In this document: positions 14,425 to 21,702 of the stretch, one piece after another
Position numbering within the stretch: position 1 is the first letter of the stretch
How the letters are laid out: every line of letters begins with the position of its first letter
From: Euplotes aediculatus
Lineage: Eukaryota; Ciliophora; Spirotrichea; Euplotida; Euplotidae
Assembly: GCA_030463445.1 (NCBI GenBank)
Contig: JAQGFW010016170.1
Span: forward strand, 1 to 23,133
Direction of reading: 5' to 3'
Length of the DNA stretch: 23,133 nucleotides
The notes under the pieces: generated by a model
What the model saw: the letters and a program-made list of their open reading frames with translations, nothing else
Told to the model about the DNA's origin: nothing
The model's database searches: none
Translations under genes and position numbers: made by a program

Positions 14425-16827
14425 ATGAATGAACGGAACTTTTTTTTGAGACCGGAAGACGAAATGGATTTTATCCCCATAATTCCCCTGAACGAGCATG
14501 AAACTGATGATGGATCAACCCTGGAAGTGACCGGTGACCTGCCGATACTTCCCCTTCGCAATACGGTTTTGTTTCCCGGTGTAGTACTACCTATTACCGT
14601 AGGCCGCGATAAAAGCATCAAGGCCGTAAACGATGCCTATAAAGCGGATAAACTGGTTGGCGTGGTTGCCCAGAAAGACAGCAACGTGGAAGATCCCGGT
14701 CAGAACGACCTGGAAGCCATCGGAACCGTTGCCAAAATTGTAAAGCTGATCAAGATGCCGGATGGCGGTACAACCGTTATCATCCAGGGTAAACGGCGTT
14801 TCAAACTGGAATCGTTTACCTCGGAAGAACCTTATTTCCGCGCCAATGTATCCCTACTCGAAGAAGCCGTAGCTCCCACGGACGACCAGTTTGAGGCCTA
14901 TATTGCCAACATTAAAGATGTTGCAACCCAGATCATTCAGCTTTCGCCCAATATTCCGTCAGAAGCAGCGATCATTTTGAAGAATATTGAAAATCCTGCC
15001 TTCCTCATACATTTTGTATCCAGCAACCTGAATACGGAACTGCATGAAAAGCAAAAAATTCTTCAGTCGGATGATATTGGAGAAAGGGCCGATATTCTCA
15101 TGCAATTGCTGCAGCGGGAATTACAATTCGCCGAGCTGAAAAATAAGCTCACTAATAAAACCAAAACTGAACTTGACAAACAGCAGCGGGAATATTTCCT
15201 GCAGCAGCAGATGAAAAGTATCAAGGAGGAATTGGGAGGCGATAGCAATGAACTCGAGATAAAGGAAATGCGGAAAAAGGCCGAGCAGAAAAAATGGCCC
15301 AAAGCTGCTGCCGAAATGTTCCAGAAAGGCATTGAAAAACTGGAACGCATGCATCCTTCGACGCCCGATTATTCCATTGTGTACAATCACCTCGACCTGA
15401 TGCTGGATCTGCCCTGGGAAGCATATACAAAAGACTCCTACGATCTTGTTCATGCCAAAAAAGTACTGGATCATGATCACTATGGGATGGATAAAATCAA
15501 GGAAAGAATACTGGAATATATAGCAGTACTCAAACTCAAGGGCGACATGAAAAGTCCCATCCTTTGTTTTGTAGGCCCACCCGGTATTGGAAAAACATCC
15601 CTGGGCCGGAGTATTGCCAGTGCCATCGGACGTAAATATGTACGCCTTGCTCTGGGAGGATTACATGATGAAAGTGAAATCCGCGGCCATCGTAAAACCT
15701 ATATCGGAGCAATGCCCGGGCGCATTCTTCAATCGGTCAGGAAAGTAAAATCCTCCAATCCGGTAATGATCCTGGATGAGATTGATAAAGTAGGCGCAGA
15801 TCACCGCGGCGATCCCTCTTCCGCATTGCTGGAAGTACTGGACCCCGAACAGAACCATACCTTTTACGACAACTACCTCGAACTGGAATATGACCTGAGT
15901 AAAGTCCTGTTCATTGCCACTGCCAACAACATCAATAATATTCAGCCGGCATTGAGAGACCGTCTGGAAATTATTGACCTAAGCGGGTATGCGGTAGAAG
16001 AAAAAGTGGAGATCGCGAAACGCCACCTGATCCCCAAGCAAAAAGAAGCGCATGGTCTGGATAAAGTTCCCGTGCGAATCAACGATAAGGTCCTGGAAAA
16101 AGTAGTGGAAGATTATACCCGGGAAAGCGGAGTGCGTGAACTGGATCGTCAACTGGCAGCTATCATGCGGTATATGGCGAAAGAAGTTGCGATGCATGGT
16201 AAAGTAAAACCTACGCTCACAATTGCAGATATCACGGAAATCCTGGGCAAACCCCGCTATAGTAACGAGATCTACAAAACGGCCAATATGCCGGGAGTAG
16301 CGGTGGGACTTGCCTGGACCTATGTAGGCGGAGACATCCTGTTTATTGAAACCACACTCAGTGAAGGGAAAGGTGAATTACGACTCACGGGCAACCTGGG
16401 TAATGTGATGAAAGAAAGTGCCTCAACGGCACTCACTTATCTGCAGGCCAATGCGAAAAAACTGGGGATTGATCCGGAGCTCTTCATGAAGCGTAACATT
16501 CATATACATGTTCCCGAAGGTGCTGTACCTAAAGACGGGCCCAGTGCCGGAGTTACCATGTTAACCGCATTAACTTCTGCATTTACCGGCAGGAAGGTCA
16601 AACCTTATCTCGCTATGACGGGTGAGATTACATTACGCGGACAGGTACTACCGGTTGGAGGTATAAAAGAAAAGGTGCTGGCTGCAAAAAGAGCAGGGCT
16701 GAAAGAAATTATTTTATGCTGGCAAAACGAGAAAGATGTGGAAGAGATTGACCCCAATTTTATCAAAGGTTTAAACTTCCATTACATTAAACAGATGCAG
16801 CAGGTTTTAGACCTCGCTTTACAATAA
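14425..16827 (+). CDS. lon: ATP-dependent Lon protease
   Basis: An 800-residue cytoplasmic serine protease of the LonA type, which degrades misfolded and regulatory proteins. The N-terminal substrate domain starts at about residue 38 with L-P-I-L-P-L-R-N-T-V-L-F-P-G. A helical linker at about 235-330 includes the coiled-coil-like R-E-Y-F-L-Q-Q-Q-M-K segment. The AAA+ module has Walker A G-P-P-G-I-G-K-T at 384-391 and Walker B V-M-I-L-D-E at 447-452. The protease domain has the catalytic dyad Ser707 (K-D-G-P-S-A-G-V) and Lys750 (G-G-I-K-E-K), 43 residues apart as in the E. coli enzyme. A Phe/Asp/Glu-rich extension of about 36 residues precedes the domain. It is a single-gene unit, with a strong terminator 78 bases after the stop. 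Confidence 0.98.
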   Translation: MNERNFFLRPEDEMDFIPIIPLNEHETDDGSTLEVTGDLPILPLRNTVLFPGVVLPITVGRDKSIKAVNDAYKADKLVGVVAQKDSNVEDPGQNDLEAIGTVAKIVKLIKMPDGGTTVIIQGKRRFKLESFTSEEPYFRANVSLLEEAVAPTDDQFEAYIANIKDVATQIIQLSPNIPSEAAIILKNIENPAFLIHFVSSNLNTELHEKQKILQSDDIGERADILMQLLQRELQFAELKNKLTNKTKTELDKQQREYFLQQQMKSIKEELGGDSNELEIKEMRKKAEQKKWPKAAAEMFQKGIEKLERMHPSTPDYSIVYNHLDLMLDLPWEAYTKDSYDLVHAKKVLDHDHYGMDKIKERILEYIAVLKLKGDMKSPILCFVGPPGIGKTSLGRSIASAIGRKYVRLALGGLHDESEIRGHRKTYIGAMPGRILQSVRKVKSSNPVMILDEIDKVGADHRGDPSSALLEVLDPEQNHTFYDNYLELEYDLSKVLFIATANNINNIQPALRDRLEIIDLSGYAVEEKVEIAKRHLIPKQKEAHGLDKVPVRINDKVLEKVVEDYTRESGVRELDRQLAAIMRYMAKEVAMHGKVKPTLTIADITEILGKPRYSNEIYKTANMPGVAVGLAWTYVGGDILFIETTLSEGKGELRLTGNLGNVMKESASTALTYLQANAKKLGIDPELFMKRNIHIHVPEGAVPKDGPSAGVTMLTALTSAFTGRKVKPYLAMTGEITLRGQVLPVGGIKEKVLAAKRAGLKEIILCWQNEKDVEEIDPNFIKGLNFHYIKQMQQVLDLALQ

Positions 16828-16904
16828 TTTTATAAACAATCCAACCATTTCATTGTAATTAAATACGATTGAAATTTTTCATGTTGGTTGTTTTAGGGTT
16901 AATG

Positions 16905-16937
16905 ATCCCCCATGTCAATGGGGGATTTTCTTTATTT
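16905..16937 (+). terminator. Intrinsic terminator after lon
   Basis: A 9-bp perfect stem, ATCCCCCAT (16905-16913) with ATGGGGGAT (16918-16926), closes on the 4-nt loop GTCA. A T-rich run follows to 16937. This is a textbook rho-independent terminator and separates lon from porQ, which starts 25 bases later. Confidence 0.9.
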
Positions 16938-16961
16938 TACCTGCTCAACCCAAACAGCTGA

Positions 16962-17960
16962 ATGCAACTGCTGAAATCTCTTATCAGTTTCTTATTGGTT
17001 TCCTGTTTTTTGTTACACTGCCATTCCATGCAGGCGCAAACAGCAGGGGGACAATCCATCTTTAATTTTCTGCGATTGCCAACAGGCGCGCAGCAATCTG
17101 CACTGGGAGGAGAAACAACGAGCCTTATCAGCAGGGACCTGTCAATCATTCATCAGAATCCCGCACTCCTGCGGCCACATCTGAACAATCAGCTATCACT
17201 CAGTTTTACACCATTGCCTGCAGGCATCAAACAATACTACCTGGCAGGAGCAGTTTACAGTGAACGATTGTCGACCAGTTTTGCCGCACAGGTTCAATAC
17301 ATCGGTTATGGATCAATTGCACAAACAGATCCTTCCGGCAATCAGTTCGGCAGCTTTCAGCCACGAGATTATCAGGTGCAACTCACTGCCTCCAGGAAAT
17401 ACCTGGAGAAATGGTTTTACGGAGGTTCATTACAGTTTATCCAGTCGAATTATGGGGCTTACCGCTCAAGTGGTATGGCTATTACACTGGGCATGAATTA
17501 CTACGACAGTGCCAAACAGTTTCAGGCGGGACTGGTAATGAAACATATGGGTGTTCAGCTGACTAGTTTCACACCCGGACAAAAAGAAAATCTTCCATTT
17601 GAATTACAGGCGGGGATTACCAAACGCCTGGCAAAAGCACCCCTGCAGTTTTCAGTAACCCTGCGCGATTTACATCGGCTGATCCTTTATAAACCAGACA
17701 GCAGCATATCCACAGCAGACCAGATTTTTCAACATGTAGTATTCGGTGCGCAGGCATTTATTCAGGAAAAAATCGAAATAGGCATCGGCTATAATCATCT
17801 TCGGCGCAGGGAGCTTTCCATTGCCAATACGAGCAATGGATTAACAGGTTTTTCCCTGGGCGCAGGCATCCTGCTCAATCGCTTCCAGCTCCGCTATGCC
17901 AGATCATTTTATACCAATGTGAAAGGATATCACCAGGTGGGAATGAATTATGAATTATGA
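16962..17960 (+). CDS. porQ: Type IX secretion system protein PorQ
   Basis: A 332-residue outer-membrane barrel of the PorV/PorQ kind. Residues 1-26 are a signal peptide ending in M-Q-A-Q. The mature start, with G-G-Q-S-I-F-N-F-L-R-L-P-T-G-A-Q-Q-S-A-L-G-G, then the N-P-A-L-L segment near 66-70, is the hallmark of PorQ. The remainder is barrel strands (for example S-L-S-F-T-P-L, G-A-V-Y, F-G-A-Q-A-F) ending in Y-E-L. PorQ is part of the type IX secretion machinery, which exports proteins with C-terminal sorting domains across the outer membrane; its exact task is less settled than that of PorV. It stands alone here, away from other por genes. Its stop codon merges with a heptad-repeat hairpin shared with the convergent M42 gene. 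Confidence 0.9.
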   Translation: MQLLKSLISFLLVSCFLLHCHSMQAQTAGGQSIFNFLRLPTGAQQSALGGETTSLISRDLSIIHQNPALLRPHLNNQLSLSFTPLPAGIKQYYLAGAVYSERLSTSFAAQVQYIGYGSIAQTDPSGNQFGSFQPRDYQVQLTASRKYLEKWFYGGSLQFIQSNYGAYRSSGMAITLGMNYYDSAKQFQAGLVMKHMGVQLTSFTPGQKENLPFELQAGITKRLAKAPLQFSVTLRDLHRLILYKPDSSISTADQIFQHVVFGAQAFIQEKIEIGIGYNHLRRRELSIANTSNGLTGFSLGAGILLNRFQLRYARSFYTNVKGYHQVGMNYEL

Positions 17961-18038
17961 TGTAAGATGTAAGATTTAAGATTTAAGATTTGGAATTGGT
18001 GCTCCAAATCTTAAATCTTACATCTTAATTCTTAAATA
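17959..18038. repeat. Heptad-repeat hairpin between converging genes, probable bidirectional terminator
   Basis: The left side (17959-17993) is five 7-base units of the form GAT(G/T)T(A/G)(A/G), and the right side (18004-18038) is five units of its reverse complement with more variation. The core is an 18-bp perfect stem, TAAGATTTAAGATTTGGA at 17977-17994 with its complement at 18003-18020, around an 8-nt loop. TAAGATG (17963-17969) can pair further with 18021-18027 if one unit bulges out. The units run into the stop codons of both porQ and the M42 gene. A two-way transcription stop is the simplest role. Confidence 0.85.
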
Positions 18039-19147
18039 TAGCTAAGGTTTGTCTTCGGACTCAGTGTCAGCAAAGTTTCATACATCAACCTAATGGTTTG
18101 TTCGATATCATTCTTATGCAGCATTTCTACGGTTGTATGCATATAACGCAGCGGAATGGAAATTAACACCGATGGACAACCGTCGTTGGCATAGGCAAAA
18201 GAATCAGTATCCGTTCCGGTACTCCTGCTAACCGTACGCATCTGCAGCGGGATGCCGGATTTTTCAGCAACGTCCTGTACCAGGTAAAGTAGTTTATTAT
18301 GTACTGCCGGACCGAAGGTGGGAGAAGGTCCTTTCCCGCAAACCACATCTCCTTCAATCGCTTTACTGATCATGGGAGTTGAGGTATCGTGGGTTACATC
18401 CGTAATGATGGCAATATTGGGTTTAATCCGGCGGGCGATCATTTCAGCACCACGTAAGCCAATCTCTTCCTGAACGGCATTCACTACATACAATCCATAG
18501 GGAAGCTTCTTTTTATTTTCCTTCAGCAGGCGGGCTACTTCTGCAATCATGACACCACCAATGCGATTGTCAAATGCACGTGCTACATAATAACCATTGG
18601 CCAGTTCGTCAAACCCATCCTGGTACGTAACAACAGAACCTACATGAATACCCAGTTCCTCCACTTCTTTTTTGGATCTTGCACCGCAATCGAGGAATAG
18701 ATTATCCACTTTTGCTACCGGTTCTTTCTGATCCGGATTGGACAAACGGGTATGGATAGCCGGCCAGCCGAAGACCGCTTTTACCGGTCCTTTTTTACCA
18801 TGTACGAAAACCCGCTGTGAAGGGGCGATCTGGTGATCCACTCCGCCATTACGTTTCAGGTATAACAATCCTTCCGGGTTGATATAATTTACAAACCAGC
18901 TGATCTCATCCGCATGGGCTTCAATTACCACTTTAAAAGGAGCATCCGGATTTACTACACCCACAGCTGTACCATAGGGATCCACAAAAAAGGTATCCAC
19001 ATAGGGCTTGATATAATCCAGCCATACTTTTTGACCTTCCGCTTCAAATCCCACAGGAGACGGTGTATTCAGGTAGTTTCGCAGGAACGCATGTGATTTA
19101 TCGGTCAGTATCGTTTCCGGCTGTTTTACTTTTTTTGCTTTTGCCAT
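18032..19147 (-). CDS. M42-family metallopeptidase (aminopeptidase)
   Basis: A 371-residue dinuclear-metal aminopeptidase of family M42, related to glutamyl and deblocking aminopeptidases that trim peptides in the cytoplasm as large tetrahedral complexes. The expected metal ligands and catalytic residues are visible in order: His78 in E-A-H-A-D-E, Asp193 in R-A-F-D-N-R-I-G-G, Glu227-Glu228 in A-V-Q-E-E-I-G-L-R-G-A, Asp250 in I-I-T-D-V-T-H-D and His337 in R-Y-M-H-T-T-V-E. Length is normal for the family, with a short lysine-rich start and no signal peptide. Substrate choice cannot be told from sequence. It follows the UbiA-like gene by 33 bases but has its own candidate -7 element there, and it ends in the heptad-repeat hairpin shared with porQ. 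Confidence 0.94.
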   Translation of the reverse strand: MAKAKKVKQPETILTDKSHAFLRNYLNTPSPVGFEAEGQKVWLDYIKPYVDTFFVDPYGTAVGVVNPDAPFKVVIEAHADEISWFVNYINPEGLLYLKRNGGVDHQIAPSQRVFVHGKKGPVKAVFGWPAIHTRLSNPDQKEPVAKVDNLFLDCGARSKKEVEELGIHVGSVVTYQDGFDELANGYYVARAFDNRIGGVMIAEVARLLKENKKKLPYGLYVVNAVQEEIGLRGAEMIARRIKPNIAIITDVTHDTSTPMISKAIEGDVVCGKGPSPTFGPAVHNKLLYLVQDVAEKSGIPLQMRTVSRSTGTDTDSFAYANDGCPSVLISIPLRYMHTTVEMLHKNDIEQTIRLMYETLLTLSPKTNLSYI

Positions 19148-19168
19148 AGAGCCATTGATTTAGGTTGT

Positions 19169-19176
19169 CAAATATA
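19169..19176 (-). promoter_or_regulatory. Putative -7 promoter element (TATATTTG) for the M42 peptidase gene
   Basis: On the minus strand the bases read TATATTTG, an exact TAnnTTTG match, 21 bases before the start codon at 19147. The leader would be about 15 nt. The -33 element is weak: a TTG at 19201-19203 gives a spacer longer than usual. The site lies between the UbiA-like stop and the peptidase start, so the peptidase may have its own promoter as well as read-through. Confidence 0.4.
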
Positions 19177-19180
19177 CTAT

Positions 19181-20020
19181 CTACAAAGTTCCGATTGCTA
19201 CAAGTATCGCCTGCACCAGCATCATTCCATCGATACCGGCCAGGTAGATATAATCGTTGTTGATTTTTTTTGTTTGTTGTATGATCACCCAGGTCAATCC
19301 AGCAGATAACAACATGGCATGAAAGAACGGATACTGTCCGGTTCTGAATAACTGAAGCAGGGAAATCAACAGAAAAACCAGGAGTACTACATCAGCTATC
19401 CGGTAAGTAGTGTTGGTGCCGAACCGTACCGGCAGGGTTCGAATCCCACTTGCCGCATCCAGTTCCTTATCTCTCAGATCGAACAACAGGCACAGTACAA
19501 ACATGAACAGGAAGCGGCGAATGAATACCAGCCAGTAACTGGTCATATCTACCCCCTGCTGATCGGCCGGAAACCATACGGTAACAAGCGTCCATTCCAG
19601 GGAAAGCAGGATGATTTTTAATAGCCCATATGCCTTCAGCGGTTTTTTAACCCATGGCAATAAGGGAAAAGAATACAGACTTGCCAACACTGCCAAAACC
19701 ACCAGCACCAAAAAATGACGGGGCTCCAGCCAGAACATACTGAGAACTACCAGCAGCAAACCGCTACCAATCAGCAATAGCTGGGAAAGACGGTTTCGGA
19801 CCGACCATTCCTGTCGCTCGCTGGGAAATGGATGCTCTTTTTTAAAATAATAATGAAGATTGTATTGAAGAAGTGTAGCACCAAAAACAAAAGAATAAAG
19901 CGACCAGTGACCTGGTTCTAAACCCAGCAGAACAGTTGTCTCCCAACAAAGGGCAACTGCACATAAACCGATAAAAACAGCGCTGAAGAGTAAAAAATCC
20001 GCGAGACTTCGCATATGCAA
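19181..20020 (-). CDS. UbiA-like polytopic membrane protein
   Basis: A 279-residue inner-membrane protein with about 8-9 hydrophobic helices. The segment D-L-R-D-K-E-L-D-A-A-S-G-I-R-T-L-P at 181-197 matches the second Asp-rich motif of UbiA-family prenyltransferases, enzymes that attach a prenyl chain to an aromatic or other acceptor. The first Asp-rich motif (N-D-x-x-D-x-x-x-D) should lie near residues 48-62; the sequence there, Q-Y-N-L-H-Y-Y-F-K-K-E, keeps one Asn but has no Asp. The protein is thus either a divergent member with altered chemistry or no longer a prenyltransferase. It starts 2 bases after the stop of the small lipoprotein gene, so those two are clearly one transcription unit. 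Confidence 0.72.
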   Translation of the reverse strand: MHMRSLADFLLFSAVFIGLCAVALCWETTVLLGLEPGHWSLYSFVFGATLLQYNLHYYFKKEHPFPSERQEWSVRNRLSQLLLIGSGLLLVVLSMFWLEPRHFLVLVVLAVLASLYSFPLLPWVKKPLKAYGLLKIILLSLEWTLVTVWFPADQQGVDMTSYWLVFIRRFLFMFVLCLLFDLRDKELDAASGIRTLPVRFGTNTTYRIADVVLLVFLLISLLQLFRTGQYPFFHAMLLSAGLTWVIIQQTKKINNDYIYLAGIDGMMLVQAILVAIGTL

Positions 20021-20022
20021 AT

Positions 20023-20493
20023 CTACTGACCCAATAAGACAATTGGCTCCGTAGTTACGGTATCGCTTACGTTACCTGCTTTGTCTTTGATAGCGATACG
20101 AAAAACAAGTGTATCGTTGAAATCATTTCCACCCTGATTGTTCTGAATTTGTTTGTAATAGGCGAACCGATCCATACGGATCTCAATTTCTCCGCTTCTT
20201 TTATCCGGAAACTCCGGTAGAGAAGCATATGCAGCAGGATAATTCGGACCGCCAATTACAGAACGAACATTAAGCAAAACGGCCTGATAATAAACGGAGG
20301 AGTCGCGGGGGCCGGAGAGGTCTCCTTCCTTGTCTGTATATTCCAGAGTAACTGAAAAAATCGCTTCATTATCTGCAGGCACTATCCGACTCTGGCTCTT
20401 TAGCGTTAAACTTGGTTTGGTTTCAAATTTATCTTTGCTGCAGGCTGCTATTGTCACCAGTAGGATAAAGAGAGGAGCCAGTTTCTTAATCAT
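20023..20493 (-). CDS. Small lipoprotein of unknown function
   Basis: A 156-residue lipoprotein: the signal peptide ends in A-A-C-S, with the lipidated cysteine at residue 18. The mature part looks like a single Ig-like or cadherin-like beta-sandwich, with V-T-L-E-Y-T-D-K-E-G-D-L near 48-59 and F-R-I-A-I-K-D-K-A-G-N-V-S-D near 131-144. Such D-x-E-G-D and D-x-x-G-N-x-S-D stretches are common in extracellular beta-sandwich repeats of Bacteroidota. No named family is recognised. It is divergent from the LuxE-like gene with 52 bases between start codons, and 2 bases upstream of the UbiA-like gene. No consensus promoter was found in the divergent gap. Confidence 0.72.
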   Translation of the reverse strand: MIKKLAPLFILLVTIAACSKDKFETKPSLTLKSQSRIVPADNEAIFSVTLEYTDKEGDLSGPRDSSVYYQAVLLNVRSVIGGPNYPAAYASLPEFPDKRSGEIEIRMDRFAYYKQIQNNQGGNDFNDTLVFRIAIKDKAGNVSDTVTTEPIVLLGQ

Positions 20494-20545
20494 AAAGCGT
20501 CTATATTGTGAACGAATTTATCAACTACCCGTTGATTTACCTAAC

Positions 20546-21553
20546 ATGCGCAGTGAATTGATTCATAAAATTTTCTCAACACCTCCCGCCCGGCAAGAGG
20601 GGTTGATTCTGGATGTTTTCACCTATCAATATGAGAACAATCCGGTTTACAAAAGGTTTTGTGATTCGATCAGCAGGCCACCCACGGAAGTGAATTCAAT
20701 AGCATCCATCCCCTTCCTTCCCATCCGTTTTTTCAAAACACATGAAATAAAATCAGGCAAGTTCCAGGAGCAGGAATGGTTTGAAAGCAGTGGCACTACG
20801 GGAACCAAGAACAGCAGGCATTTTGTACGCTCACTTGATTTGTACAGGGAAAGTTTCACCCGCTGCTTTACCAGGTTTTACGGGCCTGCCACCAACTGGT
20901 GCATACTCGGGTTACTTCCCTCCTATCTCGAGCGACAGCATTCCAGCCTGGTGGTAATGGTAGATGAACTGATCCGGCAGAGTGCACATCCCCAAAGCGG
21001 ATTTTACCTCTACGACCAGGACCGGCTCAACGCAACCCTACAAAAGCTGCGGACTACCCAACAGCCGGTCTTGTTGTTCGGAGTAACTTTTGCCCTGCTG
21101 GACTTTGCCGAATCGCATGCTATGCCGCTTCCTGAAGTGATCATTATGGAAACTGGTGGTATGAAAGGCAGAAGAGCGGAAATTACCCGTGCAGCCCTGC
21201 ATGAAAAGCTGGCAGCCAGCTTTCCGGGTGCCCAAATTCACTCGGAATACGGCATGACCGAACTGCTTTCCCAGGCCTATTGTAAAGACAATGGACGGTT
21301 TTATTGTCCCGACTGGATGCAGGTACTGCTGCGGGAAGAGGATGATCCCCTGAGTCTGCTCCCCTCTCCGGCTCACTACCCGGAATGGGAGGGAAAAGCA
21401 GGTATTCTCAATATTATAGATCTGGCCAATCTTGATTCCTGCTCCTTTATAGCAACCGATGATATGGGTAAAAAATACGCAGATGGGAGCTTTGATGTAC
21501 TGGGAAGAGTCGATAACAGTGATATCCGGGGCTGCAGTTTATTGACGGTTTAA
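20546..21553 (+). CDS. LuxE-family acyl-protein synthetase-like protein
   Basis: A 335-residue ANL-like adenylating enzyme of the LuxE/acyl-protein synthetase family. The nucleotide loop S-S-G-T-T-G-T is at residues 81-87, the M-E-T-G-G-M-K-G-R-R segment at 201-210, and the E-Y-G-M-T-E-L-L-S-Q-A-Y segment at 234-245, all expected for acyl adenylate formation. Cys330 sits six residues from the end. In bacterial luciferase systems LuxE activates a fatty acid and holds it on a cysteine near the C-terminus, so Cys330 is a candidate for that role. No luxC, luxD or carrier-protein gene is in the window, so bioluminescence is not implied. The frame is open back to 20330, inside the divergent lipoprotein gene, but the ATG at 20546 is chosen because family similarity begins there. 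A terminator follows. Confidence 0.85.
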   Translation: MRSELIHKIFSTPPARQEGLILDVFTYQYENNPVYKRFCDSISRPPTEVNSIASIPFLPIRFFKTHEIKSGKFQEQEWFESSGTTGTKNSRHFVRSLDLYRESFTRCFTRFYGPATNWCILGLLPSYLERQHSSLVVMVDELIRQSAHPQSGFYLYDQDRLNATLQKLRTTQQPVLLFGVTFALLDFAESHAMPLPEVIIMETGGMKGRRAEITRAALHEKLAASFPGAQIHSEYGMTELLSQAYCKDNGRFYCPDWMQVLLREEDDPLSLLPSPAHYPEWEGKAGILNIIDLANLDSCSFIATDDMGKKYADGSFDVLGRVDNSDIRGCSLLTV

Positions 21554-21671
21554 AAAAAAATTAATTTTCACGCAGCAATTTAAAATTTCCGGTAGTCTTA
21601 TTATACAGGTGGATATTATTACGTTATCTGCTAACTGACCAAATCTTACTGCTACTTGCTTACCAGCCACT

Positions 21672-21702
21672 AACCGGGGATCATCGTATTCCCGGTTTTT
21701 TT
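21672..21702 (+). terminator. Intrinsic terminator after the LuxE-like gene
   Basis: A 9-bp stem with one G-U pair, AACCGGGGA (21672-21680) with TTCCCGGTT (21689-21697), has an 8-nt loop and runs into a T-tract to 21702. It lies 118 bases after the stop codon and abuts the stop of the convergent gene. The remaining AT-rich bases from 21554 to 21671 show no other feature. Confidence 0.82.

Noticed and set aside
15063-15480. Long antisense open frames inside lon, and similar ones inside other genes
   Set aside because: Their composition is that expected from the reverse of well-conserved codons, and the sense proteins are unmistakable.
20330-20545. Upstream extension of the LuxE-like reading frame by 72 residues
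   Set aside because: It runs antisense through the start of the lipoprotein gene and does not look like the family; the ATG at 20546 gives the normal length.
20546-21553. Bioluminescence gene cluster suggested by a LuxE-like protein
   Set aside because: No luxA, luxB, luxC or luxD homolog is nearby, and LuxE-like proteins are common in non-luminous Bacteroidota.
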